From NCBI RefSeq assembly GCF_016651105.1, contig NZ_JAEKEL010000002.1, forward strand, positions 764,501 through 828,500: a stretch of DNA of 64,000 bases, in the 5' to 3' direction. Position 1 is the first letter of the stretch; each line of letters opens with the position of its first letter. Shown here in pieces: positions 35,991-44,596 of this stretch. Position numbers and translations under genes: made by a program. The notes under the pieces were generated by a model. The model was not told where the DNA came from. It made no database searches and saw nothing but the letters and a program-made list of their open reading frames with translations. The stretch is from Pseudomonas sp. TH15. GTDB taxonomy: Bacteria; Pseudomonadota; Gammaproteobacteria; Pseudomonadales; Pseudomonadaceae.

Positions 35991-36482
35991 TTATGCGTCG
36001 GAGTGCAATGCCGCAATCATGTCGACTTCAATCGCCGCATTCTTCGGTAACTGATACACACCGACGGTGGTACGCGTGTGCCGGCCAGCATCGCCGAGCA
36101 CATGGCTGAACACGTCCGATGCGCCGTTGGCCACTTCACTCAGGTCAACAAAGTCCGGCGTCGACTTCACATACACGGTGACCCGCAGCAACGCCTTGAT
36201 CTTGTCCAGAGAACCGACTGCATCGACGATCAGCGCCAGACAACGCATCGCACTGATGCTCGCGGCGGCCTGGGCATCCCTCAGGGTCAGCTCCAGTCCG
36301 ACGCGTCCGGGATACTGAATCTTGCCGTGAGTACGCGGCACCATGCCGCTGATGTACAACTCATCGTGATGACGGATCAGCGGCGCGTAATTGCCGCCGG
36401 CCGTGTTCTCACCATAGATGTCATAGTTCAGATCCTGGGCCAGGGCAATGAAGCGTTCGTCGCAGGTCATCCTCTCAGTCAT
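35991..36482 (-). CDS. RidA/YjgF-family protein
   Basis: A 163-residue member of the RidA family. Archetypal RidA hydrolyses reactive enamine/imine intermediates from PLP enzymes. The pattern LYISGMVPRTHGKIQYPG and the C-terminal RTTVGVYQLPKNAAIEVDMIA match the fold, including the Arg that binds the carboxylate in archetypal members (HTRTTVGV). It is longer than RidA (~128 aa), with ~25 extra N-terminal residues, so it belongs to a different Rid subgroup and its substrate is uncertain. It converges with the upstream hypothetical gene. Confidence 0.85.
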   Translation of the reverse strand: MTERMTCDERFIALAQDLNYDIYGENTAGGNYAPLIRHHDELYISGMVPRTHGKIQYPGRVGLELTLRDAQAAASISAMRCLALIVDAVGSLDKIKALLRVTVYVKSTPDFVDLSEVANGASDVFSHVLGDAGRHTRTTVGVYQLPKNAAIEVDMIAALHSDA

Positions 36483-36596
36483 TTCGCCCAGCCTCTTTAT
36501 CGATGCGTGAAGAACAGTTGAGCACCTGTAAAAGGCTTGGCGCTGTCACTGAATTGGTTGGATCCAAATCTAGGGGTTTTGAACCTTAGTCGCAAC

Positions 36597-36780
36597 CCTT
36601 CCCCTCACCCTAACCCTCTCCCAGAGGTAGAGGGGACTGATCGCGGAATATTGACGAGTTACACCGACCTGAAAGCGCTTCAGCGAATCCATAACCGCCA
36701 AGATGTTTCAGGTCAATAGAGGCCTCGTGATAACTCGGTCGACTCCCTCTCCCTCGGGAGAGGGTTGGGGTGAGGGGAAT
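36597..36780. repeat. MITE-like repeat element, copy A
   Basis: Terminal inverted repeats CCCCTCACCCTAACCCTCTCC and GGAGAGGGTTGGGGTGAGGGG bracket ~180 bp. Inside is a second inverted pair around CGACCTGAAA...TTTCAGGTC. Copies of the same design occur at 46157-46333 and, expanded, at 61700-63713. Confidence 0.8.
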
Positions 36781-36792
36781 TTATGACGAGCA

Positions 36793-36833
36793 ATAAAAAA
36801 CCCCGCTCCTTCTCTCGAAGGGCGGGGCTTTTC
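36793..36833. terminator. Terminator downstream of cyoE
   Basis: AAAAAACCCCGCTCCTTC and GAAGGGCGGGGCTTTTC form a hairpin with A/T flanks. It lies 17 bp from the cyoE stop on the minus strand and would end cyoABCDE transcription. Confidence 0.85.
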
Positions 36834-36849
36834 GTACAGCGGCTAAACC

Positions 36850-37737
36850 TTAAGGCGCATAAGTCAGCAACAGCTCACTCGGCACTTTGAAGTCCAGCGA
36901 CATCATCACGCTCAGCGCGGTAATGGTGAAGATCGAGAACACGAACAGCTTGCGTGCCCAGACCGTGTCATCCACTGCCTTGTAACCGGTCCAGGCCATG
37001 TACAACCAGTACATGCCCATGGCCGCGGCGACGGCGAGGTAGCTCATGCCGGCGTAGCCGCTGAAGGTCAGCATCAAGGTCGCGACCAGGAATGCCAGGA
37101 TGTAGAGCAGGATGTGCTTCTTGGCGACCTGGATCCCGCGCTTCACTGGCAGCACCGGAATCGATGCGGCCAGGTAATCGTTGAAGCGGAAGATTGCGAT
37201 GGCGTAGGAATGCGGCATCTGCCACAGGCTGAACATCACCAGCAGGGTCAGCGCAGCCATGTCGAAGCTGTTGGTCACGGCAACGTAACCAATCACCGGC
37301 GGCATGGCGCCCGACAGACTGCCCACCAGCGTGCCGTGAACCGACTTGCGCTTGAGGTACAGGCTGTAGAAGCCGACGTAGATGACAAAACCGATCACGG
37401 CGAACAGCGCGGCCAACGGGTTGGCCACCTTGTACAACAGTGCAACGCCGGCGATGCCCAGGACGGTCGCGTAGATCAGGGCCAGTTTCAGGGAGATCAA
37501 GCCCTGGACCAGCACCCGGTTCTTGGTGCGTTCCATCTTCAGGTCGATGTCGCGGTCGATGCAGTTGTTGAACACGCAACCGGAAGCCACCACCAGGGAC
37601 GTGCCGATCATGGCGGCCAGGAATATGGCCAGATCGACATGCCCTTTCGAGGCCAGGAAAAACCCGCCTGCCACAGAAAGCACGTTACCGAAAATGATCC
37701 CCGGTTTGGTGATTTGGATAAAGTGCTTAAAGGACAT
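36850..37737 (-). CDS. cyoE: Protoheme IX farnesyltransferase (heme O synthase)
   Basis: Farnesylates heme b to heme O, needed by the bo3 oxidase. It has about 295 residues from ATG 37737, which follows GAGGAA and gives the expected MSFKHFIQITKPGIIFGN start; a longer in-frame start is unlikely. The prenyl-diphosphate motif NNCIDRDIDLKMERTKNR is present, with about nine membrane helices. It is the last gene of cyoABCDE, 11 bp after cyoD. Confidence 0.96.
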   Translation of the reverse strand: MSFKHFIQITKPGIIFGNVLSVAGGFFLASKGHVDLAIFLAAMIGTSLVVASGCVFNNCIDRDIDLKMERTKNRVLVQGLISLKLALIYATVLGIAGVALLYKVANPLAALFAVIGFVIYVGFYSLYLKRKSVHGTLVGSLSGAMPPVIGYVAVTNSFDMAALTLLVMFSLWQMPHSYAIAIFRFNDYLAASIPVLPVKRGIQVAKKHILLYILAFLVATLMLTFSGYAGMSYLAVAAAMGMYWLYMAWTGYKAVDDTVWARKLFVFSIFTITALSVMMSLDFKVPSELLLTYAP

Positions 37738-37748
37738 CCGGACTTTCC

Positions 37749-38111
37749 TCAGTGCGCCATCATGACGGTGTGGATGCTGAACATGATCCACAGCGACAAG
37801 CCAACCAGCAGGACGATCACCATCGCAGCGAACACAAACGCAATCACGTTGTTACGCTGGGCGGCAGAGCGGTCCAGGTGGAGGAAGTACACCAGGTGAA
37901 CCAGCACCTGGATCACTGCGAAGGCCAGTACGATCCACAGCGTCCAGACTTTCGGCAGCGATGGGTACATCACCAGGCCGAACGGAATGATCGTCAGGAT
38001 TACCGACAGGATGAAGCCGATGGCGTAGGACTTTACGCTGCCATGGCTATCGTCGTGGCTGTCGTGGCCGTGGGCATCGTGGCCATGATTTGAGTGAGCT
38101 GCATTAGCCAT
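37749..38111 (-). CDS. cyoD: Cytochrome bo3 ubiquinol oxidase subunit IV
   Basis: A 120-residue three-helix membrane subunit of the bo3 oxidase. The N-terminus is His/Asp-rich (HSNHGHDAHGHDSHDD), followed by the family sequence KSYAIGFILSVILTIIPFG and a C-terminal helix pair. The ATG overlaps the cyoC stop (TAATG), so I reject the upstream in-frame start at 38156. Subunit IV aids assembly of the core subunits. Confidence 0.95.
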   Translation of the reverse strand: MANAAHSNHGHDAHGHDSHDDSHGSVKSYAIGFILSVILTIIPFGLVMYPSLPKVWTLWIVLAFAVIQVLVHLVYFLHLDRSAAQRNNVIAFVFAAMVIVLLVGLSLWIMFSIHTVMMAH

Positions 38112-38737
38112 TACAGGGTCCCCATCAGGTAAACAACGGTGAATACGCAGATCCACACCACGTCCAGGAAGTGCCAGAACAGGCTCAGGCAGCTCAGGCG
38201 GGTCTTGTTGGTCGACGTCAGGCCGTGCTTGTTGACCTGATACATCATGATCGCCATCCAGATCAGACCGCTGGTCACGTGCAGACCGTGGGTGCCGACC
38301 AGGGTGAAGAACCCGGACAGGAAGCCGCTGCGGCTAGGGCCGAAGCCTTCGGAGATCAGCTTGTGGAACTCGTTGATCTCCATGCCGATGAAGCCCAGGC
38401 CGAACAGGAAGGTGATGGCCAACCAGCCCAACACTGCCTTCTTGTTGCCCTTGAACAACGCCAGCATGGCGAAGCCGTAGGTGATCGAGCTGAGCAACAG
38501 GCAGGCGGTTTCGCCCAGCACGTATGGCAGTTCGAAGATGTCGTGGCCCGACGGGCCACCCGCTACGTTGTTAACCAGTACCGCGTACACCGCGAAGATC
38601 GACGCAAACAAAATGCAGTCGGTCATCAGGTAGAGCCAGAAACCGAATACGGTCATCTCGCCCGAGTCGTGGTGATGGTCATCGTGCCCATGTTCATCGA
38701 CATGGGTGTGTCCAGCATTGGTCACTAAGTTCGACAT
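38111..38737 (-). CDS. cyoC: Cytochrome bo3 ubiquinol oxidase subunit III
   Basis: A 208-residue five-helix subunit of the proton-pumping quinol oxidase. It has a His-rich N-terminus (HTHVDEHGHDDHHHDSGEM) and the COX3-type sequences LYLMTDCILFASIFA, GFIGMEINEFHKL and GTHGLHVTSGLIWM. It starts 3 bp after the cyoB stop and overlaps cyoD by one base. Confidence 0.96.
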   Translation of the reverse strand: MSNLVTNAGHTHVDEHGHDDHHHDSGEMTVFGFWLYLMTDCILFASIFAVYAVLVNNVAGGPSGHDIFELPYVLGETACLLLSSITYGFAMLALFKGNKKAVLGWLAITFLFGLGFIGMEINEFHKLISEGFGPSRSGFLSGFFTLVGTHGLHVTSGLIWMAIMMYQVNKHGLTSTNKTRLSCLSLFWHFLDVVWICVFTVVYLMGTL

Positions 38738-38740
38738 GGT

Positions 38741-40771
38741 TTAAGCCTGTTCCAACGAGGTTTCAACACGGGTGGCGCCAGCTGGGACTTTCCCGGCCGC
38801 TACCAGACGCTTGTGCTGCTCGGCTTCGATGCGCTCGATCACGTCGACCGGCACCATATAGCCCTGGTCATCACGGGCAGCATGGATAACGAAGTAGATC
38901 ACGGTACCGGCGAGGCCGAAGATGGCCATCCACCAGATGTGCCAGATCATCGCGAAACCGAACACGGTCAACAGAGCACCCATGACCAGGCCGGTCGCGG
39001 TGTTGTTTGGCATGTGGATCGGCTCGTACTTGACCGGAGTCTGGTACGCAGTACCGTTTTCCTTGGCTTCGGTGAACGGGTCGATGCCTGGGGCTTTCGG
39101 CAGTACGGCGAAGTTGTAGAACGGCGGTGGCGACGAGGTCGACCATTCCAGCGTGTGGGCATTCCACGGATCGCCGTGTTCGCACATGTTCTCTGGCTTC
39201 TTGCGGTCACGCACACTGACGTACAGCTGGATCAACTGGCAGGCAATGCCGACAGCGATCATGAACGCACCGAACAATGCAACGTGCAGGTAAGGCACCC
39301 ACTCAGGGTTGGTGGTGGCGTTCAGACGACGGGTCATGCCCATGAAGCCCAGTGCATAGAGCGGCATGAACGCGACGAAGAAGCCCGAGATCCAGAACCA
39401 GAACGCTGCCTTGCCCCAACCTTCGTGCAGCTTGAAGCCGAACGCTTTAGGGAAGAAGAAGGCGAAACCAGCGATGTAGCCGAACACGGCGCCGCCGATG
39501 ATCACGTTGTGGAAGTGAGCGATCACGAACAGGCTGTTGTGCAGGACGAAGTCAGCACCCGGGATGGCCAGCAGTACGCCGGTCATGCCGCCGATGGCGA
39601 AGGTCACCATGAAGCCCAGGGTCCAGAGAACCTGGCTGGTGAACTGCAGACGACCGCGATAGATGGTGAACAGCCAGTTGAATAGCTTCACCCCCGTCGG
39701 AATCGAGATCAGCATCGTCGCCAGACCGAAGAAGGCGTTAACGCTGGCACCCGACCCCATGGTGAAGAAGTGGTGCAGCCAAACCATGAAGCCCAGGATC
39801 GAGATCGCGCCAGACGCGTAGATCATCGAGTGATGGCCAAACAGACGCTTACCGGAGAAGGTCGAGATGACTTCGGAGAAGACCCCGAACGCCGGCAGAA
39901 TCAGGATGTAAACCTCGGGGTGACCCCAGGCCCAGAACATGTTCACGTACATCATTGGATTGCCACCAAGTTCATTGGTGAAAATGTGGAAATCCATGTA
40001 ACGGTCAAGGGTCAGCAGTGCCAGGGTAGCGGTCAGGATCGGGAACGAAGCCACGATCAGGACGTTAGCCCAGGTGCAGGTCCAGGTGAAGATAGGCATG
40101 TCCATCATCTTCATGCCTGGGGTACGCATTTTCAGCACGGTGGCCAGGAAGTTGACCCCCGTCAGTGTCGTACCTAGCCCGGACAGTTGTAATGCCCAGA
40201 TGTAGTAGTCCACACCCACGCCCGGGCTGTAGCCCAGTTCCGACAGCGGTGGATACGCAACCCAACCGGTACGGGCGAATTCGCCGACACCCAGGGACAC
40301 GTTCACCAGCACGACGCCGGAGACCAGCAGCCAGAAGCTCAGGGAGTTCAGGAACGGGTAGGCAACGTCACGCGCGCCGATCTGCAGCGGCACTGCAAGG
40401 TTCATCAGGCCGGTGAAGAATGGCATCGCCATGAAGATGATCATGATCACACCGTGAGCGGTGAAGATCTGGTCATAGTGTTCAGGCGGCAGGTAGCCAG
40501 GCGAACCCTCGGTGGCCATGGCCAACTGGGTACGCATCATGATGGCGTCGGCAAAGCCGCGCAGCAGCATGACCATGGCAACGATGATGTACATCACGCC
40601 GATTTTCTTGTGGTCGACCGACGTTAGCCATTCGGTCCACAAGTAGGTCCACTTCTTGAAGTAGGTGATTGCAGCAAATACCGCCAGACCACCGAGCGCG
40701 ATCATGGCGATGGTAATCATCACAATCGGCTCGTGGAACGGGATCGCTTCCCAACTTAATTTACCAAACAT
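38741..40771 (-). CDS. cyoB: Cytochrome bo3 ubiquinol oxidase subunit I
   Basis: The catalytic 676-residue subunit that reduces O2 and pumps protons. Heme/copper ligands are visible: HGVIMIIFMAMP (low-spin heme His), WGHPEVYILILPAFG (CuB His and the cross-linked Tyr of the haem-copper site), and HHFF plus HFHNVIIGG. The length and ~15 membrane helices are typical. It is 3 bp downstream of cyoA. The CyoB family uses ubiquinol, and no CuA site is present in its partner CyoA. Confidence 0.97.
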   Translation of the reverse strand: MFGKLSWEAIPFHEPIVMITIAMIALGGLAVFAAITYFKKWTYLWTEWLTSVDHKKIGVMYIIVAMVMLLRGFADAIMMRTQLAMATEGSPGYLPPEHYDQIFTAHGVIMIIFMAMPFFTGLMNLAVPLQIGARDVAYPFLNSLSFWLLVSGVVLVNVSLGVGEFARTGWVAYPPLSELGYSPGVGVDYYIWALQLSGLGTTLTGVNFLATVLKMRTPGMKMMDMPIFTWTCTWANVLIVASFPILTATLALLTLDRYMDFHIFTNELGGNPMMYVNMFWAWGHPEVYILILPAFGVFSEVISTFSGKRLFGHHSMIYASGAISILGFMVWLHHFFTMGSGASVNAFFGLATMLISIPTGVKLFNWLFTIYRGRLQFTSQVLWTLGFMVTFAIGGMTGVLLAIPGADFVLHNSLFVIAHFHNVIIGGAVFGYIAGFAFFFPKAFGFKLHEGWGKAAFWFWISGFFVAFMPLYALGFMGMTRRLNATTNPEWVPYLHVALFGAFMIAVGIACQLIQLYVSVRDRKKPENMCEHGDPWNAHTLEWSTSSPPPFYNFAVLPKAPGIDPFTEAKENGTAYQTPVKYEPIHMPNNTATGLVMGALLTVFGFAMIWHIWWMAIFGLAGTVIYFVIHAARDDQGYMVPVDVIERIEAEQHKRLVAAGKVPAGATRVETSLEQA

Positions 40772-40774
40772 CGT

Positions 40775-41719
40775 TTACTCCTCTGCCCCGGCAGCTGAAT
40801 GCGAACTCATGTCCATCCCTTCCATGGTGGCCATTTCGTGCTCTTTACCTTCGTGTTCCATTGGCTTGCCCGGTTTCATGCCTTCGTACTTGTCGAGGAT
40901 GATCTGGAACAGGTTTGGCGTGAACGAGGCGTAGAGCTCGACTGGGTTGTTCTGGCTTGGTTTGGAAAGGGCTTCGTATTCAGCTTTTTCCAGCTGTTTA
41001 GGTGCCTTCTTGACATCACTGACCCACGCATCGAAATCCGCCTGGGAAGTGGCGATAGCTTTGAACTTCATGCCGGTGAAACCCGCGCCGCTGTAGTTGG
41101 CGGAGATACCGTCGTATTCAGCGTTCTGGTTGGAAATCAGGTGCAGCTTGGTCTGCATGCCCGCCATCGCGTAGATCTGGCCGCCCAGGCCCGGGATGAA
41201 GAACGAGTTCATCACGGTGTCGGAGGTGATTTTGAAATTGACTGGCGTGTTGGCCGGGAACACCAGTTTGTTAACGGTGGCGATGCCTTGTTCCGGGTAG
41301 ATGAACAGCCACTTCCAGTCCATGGAGACCACTTCAATGGTGATCGGCTTGACGTCGGATTCCAGCGGCTTGTAAGGGTCCAGTGCGTGGGTCGACTTAT
41401 AGGTCACGTAACCCAGGGCAATGATGATCAGGACCGGAACAGCCCACACCGCGATTTCGATCTTGGTGGAGTGCGACCATTTAGGCGCGTACACCGCGTC
41501 CTGGTTGGAAGCGCGGTATTTCCAGGCGAACAGGAACGTCATGACGATGACCGGCACAACGACCAACAGCATCAGCAGCGTTGCGGTGATGATCAGGTTT
41601 CGCTCATCCAGGCCCACCTGGCCCTTGGGGTCGAGCAAGGTCATGTTGCAGCCTGACAGCAACAACGTGCCGATCAGCGGCAATAAGCCTAGTAGTCTGG
41701 GGTACCTGTTTTTACTCAT
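40775..41719 (-). CDS. cyoA: Cytochrome bo3 ubiquinol oxidase subunit II (lipoprotein)
   Basis: A 314-residue subunit II. From ATG 41719 it has a lipoprotein signal with lipobox LLLSGC (Cys24), two membrane helices and a periplasmic cupredoxin domain that lacks the CuA cysteines (IPGLGGQIYAMAGMQTKLHL), as in quinol oxidases. GAGG lies 8 bp before the chosen ATG; a start at 41773 would place 18 extra residues before the signal. First gene of cyoABCDE. Its promoter should be within 41720-42000, where I could not identify clear boxes. Confidence 0.96.
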   Translation of the reverse strand: MSKNRYPRLLGLLPLIGTLLLSGCNMTLLDPKGQVGLDERNLIITATLLMLLVVVPVIVMTFLFAWKYRASNQDAVYAPKWSHSTKIEIAVWAVPVLIIIALGYVTYKSTHALDPYKPLESDVKPITIEVVSMDWKWLFIYPEQGIATVNKLVFPANTPVNFKITSDTVMNSFFIPGLGGQIYAMAGMQTKLHLISNQNAEYDGISANYSGAGFTGMKFKAIATSQADFDAWVSDVKKAPKQLEKAEYEALSKPSQNNPVELYASFTPNLFQIILDKYEGMKPGKPMEHEGKEHEMATMEGMDMSSHSAAGAEE

Positions 41720-42562
41720 CTCACGACCTCTAAAGCAGCTTGCGCAATGCAGTTGGGTTTTGATCGCCAACACTTCACCCTGCCAAGGGTTGGCATTTTC
41801 TTTGATTGAATAAGGGCTGCCCGTCGCGCGTCAGACGCTGTTCGACAAAACCTGGGCTAGCGGTGAGTTCTTATTCGAATTCGTGGTCAAAGGCCTTGTT
41901 ACAGACCAATTCCATTTGGTGCGGATAGTCGGAAAGGCACCAACACCTGGGTGTCTTGAAAGCCTCTCGACTTGCTCGACACCCGACTTCCTGCGCAGCC
42001 CTTTAATAAAGTGCTCCTTAATAAAGGCTGAACAGTGCCGGGAATTCAGTGCGGGCGATTGTAGATACGTCGCGCTGTATAAACCATGTCTCATCTCGAA
42101 ATAATTTTTATCCGTTCCAGCAACAATCATTAACGGATTTTGCAAAAGTTCAGCATGGTATCGAAATAAATTCTCAACAAAAACACCAAAAAATGTAGGT
42201 GTATCCGCCTCAGTTCAGACAGCTCCGAAGGCTTTTTCTGAACGTCTGATCGGCGCAAAGCCCGATATTCCAAGGGCTCTGGCCATTTGCCAGAGCGTGT
42301 TAAAACTGCCTGATCTGGCACTCACGTTCAAAACCAGAAAAACGCTGAAACAGACCAATGTTTTTATGTAACAAGAGGCCAATCGGCCACTTCACGAAGC
42401 CCTGCGGCACACCGCGTGTGACAACATGTCGCACACCTGCCGCACCCTCCCTTGCCGTTCGTCACGGCGATTTCACAAAGTCTCTGAACGGCAAAACGCC
42501 CCGACTTGCTGATCCGCAAATCGAGGCGTTAGCTGTATCGGCGCAACTGCCGAAAAGTTGAT
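41720..42562. other. Spacer upstream of cyoA
   Basis: About 840 bp with no convincing gene. It must contain the cyo promoter on the minus strand. I looked for an ANR/FNR-type TTGAT-N4-ATCAA box and found only half matches. The frames present are short, lack ribosome-binding sites and have poor codon use. Confidence 0.4.
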
Positions 42563-43072
42563 TCAGCGCAGCGCCTTGCGGTTACGCGAGACCAGCAACG
42601 GCACCAGCACCACCACCAGCACAAACGACACCAGCGCCCACTGCGCCAGGGACAGGCCCAGGATCGGCGGGTACGGCGTGTCGCAGAAGCCGTCGACCTG
42701 GAAGCCCAGCGGGAAGATCTTCGCCAGCGGCAAGCCGTCGACAATCGGTTGCAGCACATCGACGCCACAGCTGACCGCCGGATAGAACTGCGTATAAACA
42801 TGATGCCCGGCCGCCGCAACGCCACCGAGCGCGGCGATCACCACCAGCACCTCGAACACCGTGAGACTGCGACGAGTGCGCATGGCGGCGCCAATAAAAG
42901 CGAAAATCGCGATCAGCAACAACGCGTAGCGCTGCAGGATGCACAGCGGGCACGGCGCCTCTTCCAGAACCACCTGCATGTACAGCGCGCCGCCGATCAA
43001 TGCCAGGCAGATGATGCCCAGCAACACCAGATAACGCCGTTCACGGCCCAATCGCATCGTTTCGTCACTCAT
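42563..43072 (-). CDS. dsbB: Disulfide bond formation protein DsbB
   Basis: A 169-residue four-helix inner-membrane oxidase that reoxidises DsbA using ubiquinone. The quinone-proximal pair is Cys41-Cys44 (APCPLCILQRY) and the second periplasmic pair is Cys102 and Cys130 (SCGVD...GFCDTPYPP). The quinone-binding Arg follows the first pair (QRYAL). It stands alone. Pseudomonads often carry two DsbB paralogues. Confidence 0.95.
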   Translation of the reverse strand: MSDETMRLGRERRYLVLLGIICLALIGGALYMQVVLEEAPCPLCILQRYALLLIAIFAFIGAAMRTRRSLTVFEVLVVIAALGGVAAAGHHVYTQFYPAVSCGVDVLQPIVDGLPLAKIFPLGFQVDGFCDTPYPPILGLSLAQWALVSFVLVVVLVPLLVSRNRKALR

Positions 43073-43262
43073 CGCGTTTCCCTTCTAAATATCGATTGCC
43101 GGAAGTCTACACGCAGACCGTGACTGTTGAGAGCCAGGTGCGCGCCGGTAGATGTCGGGGAATAGACGATAGACCGGTTAAGAAGGGATTAACTTTTGAG
43201 CGTTTTCCAGAATTTAGACCGAGGTGTGGCCATTCGCGAGCAAGCGACTCGGTCTCCGACTG

Positions 43263-44444
43263 TTACTCCAAAGCAGAAGCCGGCCCAAAGAACTCATAAC
43301 GACTCTGCTTCTCCGGCACACCCAGCGCTTTCAAATGACGCTTGATCACCGCCATAAAGCCTTTCGGCCCCAAGAAGTAAGCATCCAGATCCCGCTGCTG
43401 CGGCAACCACGCCCCCAACTGCTCCTGACTCAACAGCCCGACCTTGTCCGCCACCGGGCTCACGCCATCGTCTTCGGCGTAGCAATAGAAGCGCTTGAGC
43501 TGCGGATGACGCGCCGCCAAACCATCGATCCAGTCACGGAACGCATGAACACTTCCATTACGCGCACAGTGAATAAAGTGCACCGGCCGCTCGGTCGCCA
43601 GCGCCGCTTCAAGCATCGCCAACGTCGGAGTGATGCCGACGCCGCCGCTGATCAGCACCAGTGGTTTGTCGCTGGCGGTCAGGGTGAACTCGCCCGAGGG
43701 CGGGAACAGCTGAATGCTCGCGCCCACATGCAGTTGATCATGCAAATGATTGGAGGCGCGGCCGCCAGCTTCGCGTTTGACGCTGATGCGGTACTGGCCG
43801 TTGTCCGACAGGGAGGACAACGAGTAATTACGGCGAATCTCTTCGCCATCGAGGATCAGCTTCATGCCGATGTACTGACCCGGCTCGGCGGCGAGGATCG
43901 GGCCTTTGTCGGCGGGCTCGAAGTAGAACGAGATGATTTCCGCGCTTTCCTCGACCTTGGCCGCGACGATGAACTCCCGCGCCCCGCGCCAGCCGCCCGG
44001 CGCCTGTTCCTTCTGGTCGTAGATGCTGGTTTCGGCACCGATCAGAATGTCGGCCAATTGGTTGTAGGCAGCACCCCACGCCGCGATGACTTCAGGGGTG
44101 GCGATTTCATCACCCAGCACTTCGGCAATCGCGCGCAGCAGGCACGCGCCGACAATCGGGTAATGCTCCGGAAGAATTTGCAGGGCCACGTGTTTGTTGA
44201 TGATCTTCGCCACCAAGTCACCCAACTGGTCGAGCTGATCGATGTGCCGCGCGTACATCAGCACGCCGTTGGCCAACGCACGAGGCTGGTCACCGCTGGC
44301 CTGGTGGGCCTGGTTAAACAGTGGGCGGACTTCCGGGTATTCGGAGAGCATCATGCGGTAGAAGTGAGTGATCAGCGCTTCACCACCGCTTTCCAGCAGC
44401 GGCACGGTGGATTTGACGATGGCACGGTCTTGAACGCTAAGCAT
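43263..44444 (-). CDS. hmp: Flavohaemoglobin / nitric oxide dioxygenase
   Basis: A 393-residue flavohaemoglobin that converts NO and O2 to nitrate using NAD(P)H. The N-terminal globin (~1-137) contains the proximal His in INKHVALQILPEHY. It is followed by an FAD-binding ferredoxin-reductase domain (RRNYSLSS) and an NAD-binding domain (LVLISGGVGITPTLAMLEA). It diverges from a NorR-type activator with three NorR boxes between them and a sigma-54-like element at 44484-44500, as for fhp/fhpR in P. aeruginosa. Confidence 0.96.
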   Translation of the reverse strand: MLSVQDRAIVKSTVPLLESGGEALITHFYRMMLSEYPEVRPLFNQAHQASGDQPRALANGVLMYARHIDQLDQLGDLVAKIINKHVALQILPEHYPIVGACLLRAIAEVLGDEIATPEVIAAWGAAYNQLADILIGAETSIYDQKEQAPGGWRGAREFIVAAKVEESAEIISFYFEPADKGPILAAEPGQYIGMKLILDGEEIRRNYSLSSLSDNGQYRISVKREAGGRASNHLHDQLHVGASIQLFPPSGEFTLTASDKPLVLISGGVGITPTLAMLEAALATERPVHFIHCARNGSVHAFRDWIDGLAARHPQLKRFYCYAEDDGVSPVADKVGLLSQEQLGAWLPQQRDLDAYFLGPKGFMAVIKRHLKALGVPEKQSRYEFFGPASALE

Positions 44445-44483
44445 AAGGGCGACTCCTGAGCTTTATGTGAATACCCTTTACTT

Positions 44484-44500
44484 ATCAGTTTCCATGCCAA
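44484..44500 (-). promoter_or_regulatory. Putative sigma-54 promoter of hmp
   Basis: On the minus strand TTGGCATGGAAACTGAT shows GG-N10-GA, close to the -24/-12 consensus GG-N10-GC. It lies ~40 bp upstream of the hmp start. NorR-type activators work with sigma-54, which supports the call. Confidence 0.6.
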
Positions 44501-44540
44501 GAATTAAAACTTTATAAATCAATAACTTGTATTCGCCATA

Positions 44541-44596
44541 GTCATATCGACACGCAGTGCTTTATAGTCATGTCGACTACATGGAGTCACTATGAC
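44541..44596. promoter_or_regulatory. Three NorR-type binding sites (GT-N7-AC)
   Basis: GTCATATCGAC (44541-44551), GTCATGTCGAC (44567-44577) and GTCACTATGAC (44586-44596) each fit the NorR enhancer GT-N7-AC. E. coli norVW also has three such sites. The third site contains the norR ATG (44592), so NorR binding could also repress its own gene. Confidence 0.75.

Noticed and set aside
41720..42562. ANR/FNR box upstream of cyoA
   Set aside because: Only half matches to TTGAT-N4-ATCAA were found.
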